Source: Aureispira sp963837355 (lineage in GTDB: Bacteria; Bacteroidota; Bacteroidia; Chitinophagales; Saprospiraceae). Taken from it: DNA of 64,000 nucleotides. This document shows positions 20,785 through 28,858 of this stretch, in pieces. Position 1 is the first letter of the stretch, and each line of letters begins with the position of its first letter. The stretch covers positions 558,001 through 622,000 of the forward strand of contig CAWIMY010000007.1 of NCBI GenBank assembly GCA_963837355.1, written 5' to 3'. The translations under genes were made by a program, and so were the position numbers. The notes beneath the pieces are model-generated. The model made no database searches, was not told the origin of the DNA, and saw only the letters and a list, made by a program, of their open reading frames with translations.

Positions 20785-21811
20785 ATGTCATCCACCGTTA
20801 AATTTGCTGTTGTAGGCGCGGGGCATATTGGCAAGCGCCATGCGGCCATTATTCAAGCACAAGCCGAAGCCGAATTGGTGGCTTTTTGTGACGTTTTGCC
20901 TGCCAAAGAACTGGGGCTGGCTGCTTTTGAAGTGCCCTTGTATGCCGAATTAGAAACGCTGTTGGCAAGCGAGCCAAGTATAGACGTGGTGTGTATTTGT
21001 ACACCCAACGGCTGGCATGCCACACAGGCCATCGAAGCCTTAGAAGCAGGAAAACACGTCGTTTGCGAAAAGCCAATGGGCCTGGATAAAAAGTCCTGTG
21101 AAGCCGTTATTTTCAAAGCCTTACAGGTAGATCGCCGCTTGTTCTGTGTCATGCAAAACCGCTATTCGCCCCCTGCGGTCTGGCTCAAAGAGGTGGTCGA
21201 GCAGCAACTGTTGGGCGATATTTTTATGGTGCAAATCAATTGTTACTGGAATCGCGATGACCGTTATTATTATAAAGAGGGAAAAAAACATCCTTGGAAA
21301 GGGCAGTTGCAATGGGATGGCGGGCCGCTGTTTACCCAGTTTTCGCACTTTATTGATATGTTGTACTGGCTCTTTCGGAGACATCCATAAAATAGAAGCG
21401 AGTTTTCACAATTTTGCCCATCAACATTCTACGGAATTTGAAGACACGGGCGTGGTGCATTTTGAGTTGTTGCAAGGTGGGATGGGCAGCCTCAATTATT
21501 CGACCGCCGTTTACCAACAAAACCTAGAAAGTAGCCTCACGGTTATTGGTAGCAAAGGCTCGGTCAAAGTGGGCGGGCAATACATGAACGAAGTGGTCGA
21601 ATGTACCATTCAAGAGTATACCTTGCCCGATCTCGCGCCCTCCAATCCCGCCAACCAATACGGCGCTTATCAAGGCTCGGCAGCCAACCACCAGTACGTC
21701 ATTCAAAATGTGGTGGATGTCTTAAAAAAACGTCAACCCATTACCACCAATGCCCTCGAAGGTTTAAAAGTGGTAGAAATTATTCAAAACATTTACCAAC
21801 ACAAAGTATGA
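20785..21811 (+). CDS. Gfo/Idh/MocA oxidoreductase, WlbA/WbpB-like (frameshifted)
   Basis: The N-terminal NAD-binding motif is V-V-G-A-G-H-I-G-K-R-H, and C-E-K-P-M-G is the Gfo/Idh/MocA lysine strand that contributes to catalysis. The ATG at 20785 puts this motif close to the N-terminus. The frame breaks after D-M-L-Y-W-L-F at about 21377; removing one base in the T-run gives L-F-G-D-I-H-K-I-E-A and a 341-residue protein. The stop overlaps the next gene's ATG (ATGA at 21808-21811). The pairing with a WlbB-like acetyltransferase suggests it oxidises C3 of UDP-GlcNAc uronic acid in the pathway to diacetamido-uronic acids, which is inference from synteny. The C3 aminotransferase is not in the window. 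Confidence 0.8.
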
Positions 21812-22379
21812 GTTATTTTGTCCACCCAACCGCTATTGTTGATGCGCCCTGTCAGATTGGTGCGCAAACCAAAATTTGGCATTTTAGCCACTTAATGCCT
21901 AATTGCATCCTTGGCGAGGGCTGCAACTTGGGACAAAATGTATTTGTGGCGAGTGGGGTGCGGTTGGGCAACAACGTCAAAGTACAAAACAACGTCTCTA
22001 TTTATGCAGGGGTGGTTTGTGAAGATGATGTCTTTTTGGGCCGTCGATGGTGTTTACCAATGTGCTGAATCCGCGCTCGGCGGTACCCCGCCGCGATCAA
22101 TACACGCCTACCTTGGTGCAAAAAGGGGCGAGCATTGGCGCTAATGCGACCATTATTTGTGGCAACACGATTGGGGCGTATGCCTTGGTCGGTGCGGGCT
22201 CTGTGGTAACCAAACCTGTAGCCGCTTATGCCTTAGTGGTGGGCAATCCTGCCCAGCAGATGGGTTGGGTAAGCGCGTATGGGCACCGCTTGAAATTTGA
22301 TGGAAGCAACCAAGCAACTTGTCCCGAATCTCAACAACAATACCTCTTAAAAGACGGCGCAGTACAGCTGTTAGAATAG
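21808..22379 (+). CDS. Left-handed beta-helix N-acetyltransferase, WlbB/WbpD-like (frameshifted)
   Basis: The protein shows hexapeptide repeats of the left-handed beta-helix acyltransferase fold (I-W-H-F-S-H, L-G-Q-N-V-F-V-A-S-G-V, V-Q-N-N-V-S-I-Y). It has the P-R-x-x-x-Y-T-P-T segment and the closing V-V-G-N-P-A-Q-Q-M-G-W found in WlbB/WbpD, which acetylate the 3-amino group of UDP-GlcNAc(3NH2)A. The frame is lost in F-L-G at about 22042: one missing base in the G/C run gives F-L-G-P-S-M-V-F-T-N and about 190 residues. It is translationally coupled to the oxidoreductase by an ATGA overlap. It is most likely a surface-polysaccharide gene. Confidence 0.82.
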
Positions 22380-22413
22380 TCTTTTCTCTCTCACGTTTTG
22401 TCGCTCTGCCATC

Positions 22414-23610
22414 ATGAACATTCAAGGAAATATTTGGAAACTATATGCGATTAAGTTGTCAAAATGGTTCATGGTCTTCATGCCGATTGTGGTCTTGTTT
22501 ATGGAATCCAATGGCCTGAATTTGCGGGAAGTAATGACCATCAACGCCATTTACTCCATTGCTGCTGCCGCTTTTGAAGTGCCTTCTGGCTACTTCTCCG
22601 ATCGCTTGGGGCGGCGCTATTCTCTGTTGATTGGAACAAGCTTTATTTTGCTACAATTTGTAGGATATAGTTGGTCCTTTAGTTTTTGGGGATTGGCCAT
22701 GAGCGCGGTCATTGGTGGCTTGGGATCTAGTTTTATTTCGGGCACGGACTCTGCCTTGTTATACGATTCTTTAAAAGCCTTGGGGCGGAGCCACGATTAC
22801 ATCAAATGGGAAGGGCGTACCTATGCTTTGGGCACTTTTTCGGAAGCTGCCGCCGCGATAGTCGGCGGGTCTTTGGCCTTTTCTTACGGCTTGCGTATGC
22901 CGATTTATGTGCAAGTAGGCATCAGTAGTTTGGGGATTTTTGCAGCTTTTTTGCTGGTAGAACCATCCGTGGAGCCGTCGGAGACGAAGCGCAGCAATAA
23001 AGAACAAATGCGGCGTATTTGGCGCTATGTCTTTATCGAGAGCCAGCGCTTGCGCTTCTTTATTGGGTTATCGACTATTTTTGGCTTGTCTTCTTTGCTC
23101 TTGGCTTGGTTCGCACAGCCCTACTTTCAATCCCAACAAATTCCTGAAAATCAAATCGGCTATCTTTGGGCAGCGCTCAACTGTACCGTGGCCGTGCTGG
23201 CCTTGACGGCACACCGTACTACGAGCCATATAACCCCCAAATTATTAGTAACGGTTATTCTAATTGGTTTTATAGTGGGTTATGCTGTGTTGGGCTATTG
23301 GGGAAGTTTTTACGTGGGCGTAGGTTTGGGCGCGTTGTTTTTTATGTATGCCTTGCGCGGCATTGCAACACCAACTTTTCTGAACTTAGTCAATCAGCAT
23401 ACGCCCGCGGATATGCGCGCCACCGTGTTGTCCTTACGGGGATTGACGGTGCGCTTGGGGTATGCGTTTATAGCGCCACTTTTGGGTTGGGTAGCCGACG
23501 TCTATTCTATTGGAGAAGCTTTTTTGGGGTTGAGTGTAGGCATTGCTGTGGTAACAGCTAGTGCGGCCTTGTATTATGGGCTGGTATTGCGGGAAAGCAG
23601 TACGGATTAA
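22414..23610 (+). CDS. Major facilitator superfamily transporter
   Basis: This 398-residue protein has about twelve hydrophobic segments and a clear MFS motif A after the second helix, S-G-Y-F-S-D-R-L-G-R-R-Y (about residues 58-69). A related loop, H-T-P-A-D-M-R-A-T, lies in the C-terminal half. It is an inner-membrane secondary transporter; the substrate cannot be assigned. It follows the acetyltransferase by 34 bp and may be co-transcribed, but this subfamily is more often drug- or metabolite-related than a polysaccharide flippase. The frame is intact and length is typical. Confidence 0.8.
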   Translation: MNIQGNIWKLYAIKLSKWFMVFMPIVVLFMESNGLNLREVMTINAIYSIAAAAFEVPSGYFSDRLGRRYSLLIGTSFILLQFVGYSWSFSFWGLAMSAVIGGLGSSFISGTDSALLYDSLKALGRSHDYIKWEGRTYALGTFSEAAAAIVGGSLAFSYGLRMPIYVQVGISSLGIFAAFLLVEPSVEPSETKRSNKEQMRRIWRYVFIESQRLRFFIGLSTIFGLSSLLLAWFAQPYFQSQQIPENQIGYLWAALNCTVAVLALTAHRTTSHITPKLLVTVILIGFIVGYAVLGYWGSFYVGVGLGALFFMYALRGIATPTFLNLVNQHTPADMRATVLSLRGLTVRLGYAFIAPLLGWVADVYSIGEAFLGLSVGIAVVTASAALYYGLVLRESSTD

Positions 23611-23669
23611 ACCTTTTGCCCCAACTACAGTCTAAGTAATTCATCCTAACAAAGACAAAACAATCCTTT

Positions 23670-24980
23670 ATGAAAAAAATCTACCTACTTTTATTAATAG
23701 CGCTATTGAGCCGTTTTGCCACCGCTCAAACCCTTTATTTTCCACCCAATACAGGCACCACTTGGGATACGTTGTCACCCAATACGTTAGGCTATTGCTC
23801 CGACCGTATTGATTCCTTATACCAATACCTTGACCAAACCAATTCCAAGGCTTTTATTTTACTCAAAGATGGGAAGATTGTCTTGGAACGCTACTTTGAT
23901 AATTTTGCTCCAGACAGTGTGTGGTATTGGGCCTCGGCGGGCAAATCTTTGACAGCGGTACTGGTGGGAATTGCCCAACAAGAAGGCCATTTGTCGATAG
24001 AGGACACGACCAGTCAATATTTAGGGGCTGGTTGGACGGCTACAACACCTGCCCAAGAGCAAGCCATTACGATCCGTAACCAATTAAGTATGAATTCAGG
24101 CTTAGACGATGGGGTTACCCAATCGGATTGCACATTGGATACCTGCTTGTTGTACTTGGCAGCAGCGGGAACGCGTTGGGCGTATCACAATGCCCCTTAT
24201 ACCTTATTAGATCAGGTCATTGCGCAAGCGACAGGCCGCTCTATTAATACGTATCTATTCCAAAAAATAAAGCAAACAACAGGCATGAAGGGGGCGTATT
24301 TGCCTATAGGCTATAACAACGTCTATTTTAGTGATGCGCGCAGCATGGCGCGCTTTGGTTTATTGGCGCTCAACCGAGGAACTTGGGATGGTACGCCCGT
24401 GCTTAGTGATACGGCTTACTTTCGTCAAATGACTACTCCCTCGCAGGCGCTTAACGAAGCGTATGGGTATTTGTGGTGGCTCAATGGCCAAAGCACGTAC
24501 CAGTTGCCTCAAGTTCCCTTGACCATCAATGGTTCTATAGTGCCCAATGGCCCTAGTGATTTAATTATGGCCTTGGGCAAAAACGGACAAAACATCAATG
24601 TAGTTCCCAGCCAAAACTTGGTCTGGATTCGGATGGGCAACGACAACGGCAATACCCCCGTTCCCAATTTTTATAACGACTCCATTTGGATAAAAATAAA
24701 TGAATTAACCTGTTCACCTATTGCGACCCAGTCCCTCCAAGAAGCCATTCAAACGCGCTTATTTCCCAATCCTACCAACAGCCGCATTCACTTACAAAGT
24801 GCCTTGCCTATACAACACTGGCAATTGTACAATAGCTTAGGCCAATTGGTACAACAAAAAGAGGTCGCCCAACAGAACGACCTCCAAATTAATATAGCAC
24901 AACAGCCGCAAGGGGCTTACCACTTACGCATCCAGTATATTAATGGGCAAAGTAGTGTGCACCAAGTGTTAAAACACTAG
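23670..24980 (+). CDS. Serine hydrolase (beta-lactamase fold) with T9SS sorting domain
   Basis: The protein has a signal peptide (ending ...F-A-T-A-Q), then a serine beta-lactamase-like domain with S89-A-G-K92 and Y172-H-N174. A G-K-N-G-Q segment is in the place of the third motif. Residues from about 365 to 436 form a type-A T9SS sorting domain, beginning L-F-P-N-P-T-N-S and containing Y-N-S-L-G-Q and G-A-Y-H-L-R-I. It is therefore expected to be exported across the outer membrane and to act on the surface or outside the cell, for example as an esterase or amidase. It is not closely similar to the lipoprotein hydrolase at the window start. Confidence 0.85.
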   Translation: MKKIYLLLLIALLSRFATAQTLYFPPNTGTTWDTLSPNTLGYCSDRIDSLYQYLDQTNSKAFILLKDGKIVLERYFDNFAPDSVWYWASAGKSLTAVLVGIAQQEGHLSIEDTTSQYLGAGWTATTPAQEQAITIRNQLSMNSGLDDGVTQSDCTLDTCLLYLAAAGTRWAYHNAPYTLLDQVIAQATGRSINTYLFQKIKQTTGMKGAYLPIGYNNVYFSDARSMARFGLLALNRGTWDGTPVLSDTAYFRQMTTPSQALNEAYGYLWWLNGQSTYQLPQVPLTINGSIVPNGPSDLIMALGKNGQNINVVPSQNLVWIRMGNDNGNTPVPNFYNDSIWIKINELTCSPIATQSLQEAIQTRLFPNPTNSRIHLQSALPIQHWQLYNSLGQLVQQKEVAQQNDLQINIAQQPQGAYHLRIQYINGQSSVHQVLKH

Positions 24981-25057
24981 TTAAAATCACGCCTCAACAC
25001 CTGCTCTAGTGACTCAGGCACGCGCCCTGTCAAGGTCTCGACATCTGTCGAAATGGG
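24977..25057 (-). pseudogene. C-terminal remnant of an NAD(P)H-binding (NmrA-like) oxidoreductase
   Basis: An open frame of 26 codons ends at a TAG (24977-24979) and encodes I-S-T-D-V-E-T-L-T-G-R-V-P-E-S-L followed by E-Q-V-L-R-R-D-F-N. This is the C-terminal signature of NmrA/QorB-type NAD(P)H-binding oxidoreductases (D-V-x-x-L-T-G-R-x-P). The frame is closed by an in-frame TAA just upstream, near the start of an AT-rich island, so the rest of the gene is gone. It is short, so the family call rests on one motif. The matching HxlR fragment at 27.6 kb supports it. Confidence 0.5.
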
Positions 25058-25063
25058 AGCGTT

Positions 25064-25285
25064 TTATTCTTTGATGAGAACATTGATGGACTGCATGTTC
25101 TTCTTTATTGCCCCGCCAAAATCCACTTTGGGCAAGCCAAAGCGCAGCATAGGGGAGATGGTTTTCATCACGTGTTTGGGCATGGAAGTTTCTTTGATGG
25201 TCTCTGTGGTGTCTAAGTTTTTGCCTTTTTTTATTAAGATATAAGGCTTACCATGGAGTAGGCTGGATACAATTTGGAGCTTCAC
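25064..25285 (-). pseudogene. Recombined partial copy of the OmpA-like protein gene
   Basis: The frame encodes 73 residues, of which Y-I-L-I-K-K-G-K-N-L-D-T-T to G-L-P-K-V-D-F-G-G-A duplicates the middle of the protein encoded at 25720-26838. The flanks (M-K-L-Q-I-V and I-K-K-N-M-Q-S-I-N-V-L-I-K-E) are unrelated to it. It overlaps the end of the neighbouring lipoprotein gene by 38 bp and is probably not expressed as a functional product. It is best read as a leftover of gene-segment recombination. Confidence 0.6.
25108..25246. repeat. 139-bp direct repeat, copy A
   Basis: This segment matches 26055-26193 at 136 of 139 positions by my reading, with no gaps. It begins next to the stop codon of the lipoprotein gene. 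Confidence 0.9.
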
Positions 25286-25766
25286 ACAGTGTAATCTCTA
25301 TGGTGCCACTTTCATGTTCGTTATAAGTCATGTAAGGAATAGTAATAGCTTTTGAATAACCATTTATAGAGCCCGCAATCATTTTGACCAGCTCATTATA
25401 GTCTTGTAATATGTGTTCATATGCTCCTGCTTCCTTCGAATTCAAAGACCACTTATCTGTATTCAACCGAATCATAATAATAACAGTTCTTTTCTCGATT
25501 GCATTTATGAGCCGTTGATCTATTGAATGAAACCAATGATAGATAGAGCGAGTACTATAGTTCAAGGAACTATCTTTATCAATGGTAATACTTGCATCAT
25601 TGATTAGTTTTTTGTTTAAAACAGATGGGTGCAGTGTATCTATTTGTATAGGTAACGCCTCTAAAAAATGATTATTATTTGTAGGGGGAGCTTGCTCCTT
25701 GCAAGCTACTAAACTCAGATTAATTACTAATAACAGTAATTTTAACGTGTTTTCTATCTTCTTCAT
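25248..25766 (-). CDS. Lipoprotein of unknown function
   Basis: This 172-residue protein has a lipoprotein signal: a hydrophobic core followed by L-V-A-C, giving the acylated cysteine at about residue 22. The mature part is hydrophilic and mixed alpha/beta in appearance, with I-I-M-I-R-L-N-T-D and a late C-E-A-P-N-C. I do not recognise a family. Its start overlaps the end of the OmpA-like gene by 47 bp, which suggests coupled translation. The gene lies in the AT-rich island, and its 3' end touches the duplicated 139-bp segment. An immunity-type or accessory role is possible but unsupported. Confidence 0.6.
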   Translation of the reverse strand: MKKIENTLKLLLLVINLSLVACKEQAPPTNNNHFLEALPIQIDTLHPSVLNKKLINDASITIDKDSSLNYSTRSIYHWFHSIDQRLINAIEKRTVIIMIRLNTDKWSLNSKEAGAYEHILQDYNELVKMIAGSINGYSKAITIPYMTYNEHESGTIEITLCEAPNCIQPTPW

Positions 25767-26838
25767 GTTCCCCAGCTGATTCTATGTATATTTTAGCAAT
25801 GTTTTTTCCATCAGAACTACCTATAATGTCATTCAAGTAATCGTAGACATATTTAGCTCTCTTTGTTCCTAATGTCATATTGTATCTTTCATCTCCAGTG
25901 GAAGATGTATAGCCCCTTACTATTATCTTTGCTTGTCTATTCCTAATAACATCTTTATACTCAGATTTCAAATTTTTCCACCATTTATATAGAATATTCA
26001 ATTGATCTTCGCTCAGTTCTACTTGATTCTCTTCTTCAAATACCAGTTCCAAACTTGCCCCGCCAAAATCCACTTTGGGCAAGCCAAAGCGCAGCATAGG
26101 AGAGATAGTTTTCATCACGTGTTTGGGCATGGAAGTTTCTTTGATGGTCTCTGTGGTGTCTAAGTTTTTGCCTTTTTTTACTAAGATATAAGGGGGTAAG
26201 TAGGCTTCGGTCTGTACCCGCAATGTTTGTCCATTTTCTGGATAGACAATCTGCAAGGTCAAATCCAAGGCTAGCATATCGGGGTGGTTCGTATGTTGTT
26301 CTACTTTTTCTTGTTGATCTTTTAACGTAAACCTTCCTCCTCGGTCTACTTCTAAAACCACGGTAAAATTTTTCTCAGTTAGTTCTTTGTGGGGGGCAAA
26401 GGGATAACGGTCATATGTCAAGGTAGAGCGGCTCCAAGTATTGATTTCCACCCGACAGTGGGTCGGCAATTCTATGTATGCGGGTTGTTGTTCGCTTTCT
26501 AGTTCTATTCGTTGTTCTAGATGAAGGGCAGTTGCTCCTTTCTTCCAAACACGGATATAAGCGTGTGTTTCCAACCAAAGATCAATTTTATTCATGACCC
26601 GTTTCTTAATCGGATCGTCCCCTTTTTTTGGAGAGGGGGAGGCCAGCTTTGAGCGGGCGGTATTTAATCGTTGTGTTGCCTCCTGTAGGAGTGCCTGAAG
26701 CGCTTCCAATTCTTGTTGTTCGGCTTTCTCTGGGGAGACTCCCTGATAAGCGTTTACTAAATATGTGTTTATCTTTTGAAGCGCTTGTTCATAGTGAACA
26801 ATTTTATCTTCTGTCAGAGCTGGTTTTTTAGTGGTCAT
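25720..26838 (-). CDS. Unknown protein with C-terminal OmpA-like domain
   Basis: This 372-residue protein has a helical N-terminus rich in Gln and Glu (residues 1-70), a central beta-rich region of unknown family (about 90-255), and a C-terminal part resembling the OmpA/MotB peptidoglycan-binding fold (R-G-Y-T-S-S-T-G-D and L-G-T-K-R-A-K-Y-V-Y-D-Y-L, about 290-345). There is no signal peptide at the chosen start, which is unusual for an OmpA-family protein and suggests a cytoplasmic or specially exported product. The central part is duplicated as a fragment at 25.1 kb. It belongs to the AT-rich island, 12 bp after the small gene upstream. Confidence 0.6.
   Translation of the reverse strand: MTTKKPALTEDKIVHYEQALQKINTYLVNAYQGVSPEKAEQQELEALQALLQEATQRLNTARSKLASPSPKKGDDPIKKRVMNKIDLWLETHAYIRVWKKGATALHLEQRIELESEQQPAYIELPTHCRVEINTWSRSTLTYDRYPFAPHKELTEKNFTVVLEVDRGGRFTLKDQQEKVEQHTNHPDMLALDLTLQIVYPENGQTLRVQTEAYLPPYILVKKGKNLDTTETIKETSMPKHVMKTISPMLRFGLPKVDFGGASLELVFEEENQVELSEDQLNILYKWWKNLKSEYKDVIRNRQAKIIVRGYTSSTGDERYNMTLGTKRAKYVYDYLNDIIGSSDGKNIAKIYIESAGEHEEDRKHVKITVISN
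26055..26193. repeat. 139-bp direct repeat, copy B
   Basis: This is the copy inside the OmpA-like gene, encoding the stretch from Y-I-L-V-K-K-G-K-N to V-D-F-G-G-A. Only three base differences from copy A were seen. Confidence 0.9.
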
Positions 26839-26850
26839 ACGAGGTGTTTT

Positions 26851-27108
26851 TTAGGAGGAGGGAAGATCGTTTAGAAGAGTGGTAAGGTAAGTTTTAGCTT
26901 TTTGTAGATTGGCTTGTCGCTTTGCTTCTTTGTGCTTAGGCGAAGAGTTATTGGAGTTTGTAGCCATTTCTTTTACGCTCTGTTCTTCCTGCTCGGCGTA
27001 TGTACCTTTGATAATTTCTTTTAGAGGAATGCCTAGTTTTTTTAGGAGCTGCTTACTATTCTTCTTCATTTTGCTAGGTTTGCCAAACCCTTCAATCGCA
27101 ATGCGCAT
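26851..27108 (-). CDS. Small hypothetical protein of the island
   Basis: The product would be 85 residues, basic at the N-terminus (K-P-S-K-M-K-K-N-S-K-Q) and otherwise helical and charged, with no signal peptide or membrane segment. I recognise no family. It is placed 12 bp before the OmpA-like gene, in the same direction and with the same AT-rich composition, so it is likely co-transcribed. It could be a chaperone or adaptor of that protein, but nothing in the sequence proves it. Confidence 0.45.
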   Translation of the reverse strand: MRIAIEGFGKPSKMKKNSKQLLKKLGIPLKEIIKGTYAEQEEQSVKEMATNSNNSSPKHKEAKRQANLQKAKTYLTTLLNDLPSS

Positions 27109-27162
27109 ACTTTTGCTGCCGTCTTTTTCTGTATCATAATTATTGCTGTATTTTTATAACTA

Positions 27163-27567
27163 TCAGGGGCTGGAAGGCAATTGATGGTTGCTATAAGCTG
27201 CTTTTACTCCATTCTCCGCAGACCCATAATAGAACTTAGACCGCCCTGTTTCACTATCCCATACTAGTATGTAATAATATATCTTGTTGCTGTTGCTTAT
27301 GATACTGGCTATAGACATTTGGTACTTACCAGTAGAATAACTAGTTGGTGGGGCATCTGCTTTAGCAGGGCTAATAGAATACATAAAGGCCGCCGCAGAG
27401 AAAATAATTAACGCGACAGAAAAGGCAATTAGTGCGAAGCCTTGACATTTTTGAATAAAAGTTGTGAATGCATGATTCCTAATAATTTTAAGTTTTAAAT
27501 AATTAATACTGCTCCAACGATAATGCCAAATTAAGAGGCAATACCATCTTTTATTAAAAGTAAGCAA
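27163..27567 (-). CDS. Small membrane-anchored hypothetical protein
   Basis: This frame of up to 134 residues has one strong hydrophobic segment (F-A-L-I-A-F-S-V-A-L-I-I-F-S-A-A-A-F). A short polar domain rich in Tyr and Ser follows (Y-Y-Y-I-L-V-W-D-S-E-T-G-R-S-K-F-Y-Y-G). The N-terminal 40 residues may not be translated; the real start is unclear. No family was recognised. It is the first leftward gene of the AT-rich island. Confidence 0.4.
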   Translation of the reverse strand: MLTFNKRWYCLLIWHYRWSSINYLKLKIIRNHAFTTFIQKCQGFALIAFSVALIIFSAAAFMYSISPAKADAPPTSYSTGKYQMSIASIISNSNKIYYYILVWDSETGRSKFYYGSAENGVKAAYSNHQLPSSP

Positions 27568-27593
27568 AAAATATACTTTAACAAAAAAACATA

Positions 27594-27743
27594 CTAGAGT
27601 ATCGCCTAACCGAATACGGCCATACCTTGCGGCCTATCCTAGATGCGATGGCGACATGGGGAGCAGAACATAAAGATTTGGTAGGAAAAGGAGATTCTAG
27701 CGTAAGCATTTGCCAAACTTCCTTAGATTCCTTAGCTTTGTAA
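27594..27743 (+). pseudogene. C-terminal remnant of an HxlR-family regulator
   Basis: The open stretch encodes 49 residues beginning L-E-Y-R-L-T-E-Y-G-H-T-L-R-P-I-L and continuing D-A-M-A-T-W-G, which is the wing and C-terminal helix signature of HxlR-type winged-helix regulators. The N-terminal two thirds, including the recognition helix, are missing, and upstream sequence turns abruptly into the AT-rich island. In many bacteria an HxlR regulator is divergent from an NAD(P)H-binding oxidoreductase (E. coli qorR/qorB), which fits the oxidoreductase stub at 24977. Confidence 0.7.
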
Positions 27744-27785
27744 GTCTGTTGGCTACCATCCCCTTATTGAAAAAAATAGACTGTT

Positions 27786-28850
27786 ATGTTCCCTCGTTTT
27801 TTGTTGCTGTGTTCCTTGTTTTTTGGTTGGACAATTAGTGCTTGGGCAATGCCTACGGAAGCCTTTTTTATTGATGACCTCAAAGCGTTGAGTTACATTG
27901 AAAAATACAAGCACATTGCGGTAGCAGAAATGGATCGTACGGGCATTCCTGCCAGCATCAAGATGGCACAAGGAATTTTGGAATCGGGGGTAGGAGAGAG
28001 CGAATTGGCCAATACCGCCAACAATCATTTTGGAATCAAGTGTGGGGGCGAAGTATGGACAGGAGAAACGCATTATGTGTGGGATGACGAGGTCGTTAAG
28101 TCTTGTTTTCGGGTTTATATAAGTGCGGAAGAATCCTACATTGCGCACAGTGAATTCTTACTCAATCCCAAGAAAGCCTTTCGCTACGGCGATTTATTTA
28201 AGCTCGACAAGACGGATTATAAAGGCTGGGCTAATGGCCTCCAAAAGTCGGGCTACGCGACATCTAAAACGTATTCTAAGAACTTAATCTCTATTATCGA
28301 ACGGTTAGAGTTGTACAAACTTGATTACCTGACCGTAGAAGTCTTGTTGTTGCATCCTGGTGAGTTGGCGAGTTTGTTTCCTTCTACTGCGCCCAAAGTA
28401 GTATTAAGCACAGAAGATACGACCACGGCCACGACACGGATTCCCGATCCTTTTGGCGTATCGGCAGACAGTGTAGACTTGGTGCTAACGCTCTACCAAT
28501 TTGAAATCAACGGCTTACAAGTGGTCTATATTCAAGACAAAGATGACTTACAAACCATCGCCGACCGCTACCGCAAGAATCCGAAAAAACTCTATCGCTA
28601 CAACGAACTAAAAGGCCGCGAACTCAAAGTGGGTCAATATTTATTTCTAGAGAAAAAATCCAAGGCTTATCACGCCACTACCAACAGCACGGGGCCTAAA
28701 GTACACATCGTTCGCCGAGGGCAAACACTTTACGACATTGCCCAACTCTACGGCATTCGCTACAGCAAATTATTGTCTTATAATAAGGTCTACCGCAAAC
28801 AAGCGCCCAAAGCAGGCGTACAAATCTTCTTAGACAAAAGCCGCCGCTAA
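27786..28850 (+). CDS. Glucosaminidase-domain peptidoglycan hydrolase with LysM repeats
   Basis: This 354-residue protein starts with a signal peptide (ending ...A-W-A). A FlgJ/LytG-type N-acetylglucosaminidase domain (about 35-190) has the catalytic glutamate E66 in Q-G-I-L-E-S-G and the segment N-N-H-F-G-I-K-C. Two LysM-type wall-binding repeats follow, one weak (about 245-295) and one clear (V-R-R-G-Q-T-L-Y-D-I-A, about 305-350). It should cleave the glycan strand of peptidoglycan in the periplasm, for growth or division. The layout glucosaminidase-LysM is frequent in Bacteroidota. Confidence 0.88.
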   Translation: MFPRFLLLCSLFFGWTISAWAMPTEAFFIDDLKALSYIEKYKHIAVAEMDRTGIPASIKMAQGILESGVGESELANTANNHFGIKCGGEVWTGETHYVWDDEVVKSCFRVYISAEESYIAHSEFLLNPKKAFRYGDLFKLDKTDYKGWANGLQKSGYATSKTYSKNLISIIERLELYKLDYLTVEVLLLHPGELASLFPSTAPKVVLSTEDTTTATTRIPDPFGVSADSVDLVLTLYQFEINGLQVVYIQDKDDLQTIADRYRKNPKKLYRYNELKGRELKVGQYLFLEKKSKAYHATTNSTGPKVHIVRRGQTLYDIAQLYGIRYSKLLSYNKVYRKQAPKAGVQIFLDKSRR

Positions 28851-28858
28851 ACAAATGG

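Larger units (their letters stand above)
25058..27593. other. AT-rich inserted island between two truncated host genes
   Basis: This stretch is visibly richer in A and T than its surroundings and holds only leftward genes of unknown function. It sits exactly between the C-terminal stub of an oxidoreductase (left, minus strand) and that of an HxlR regulator (right, plus strand). I saw no transposase, integrase, terminal repeats or target-site duplication, so the mechanism of insertion is unknown. The borders are good to roughly 15 bp. Confidence 0.6.
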
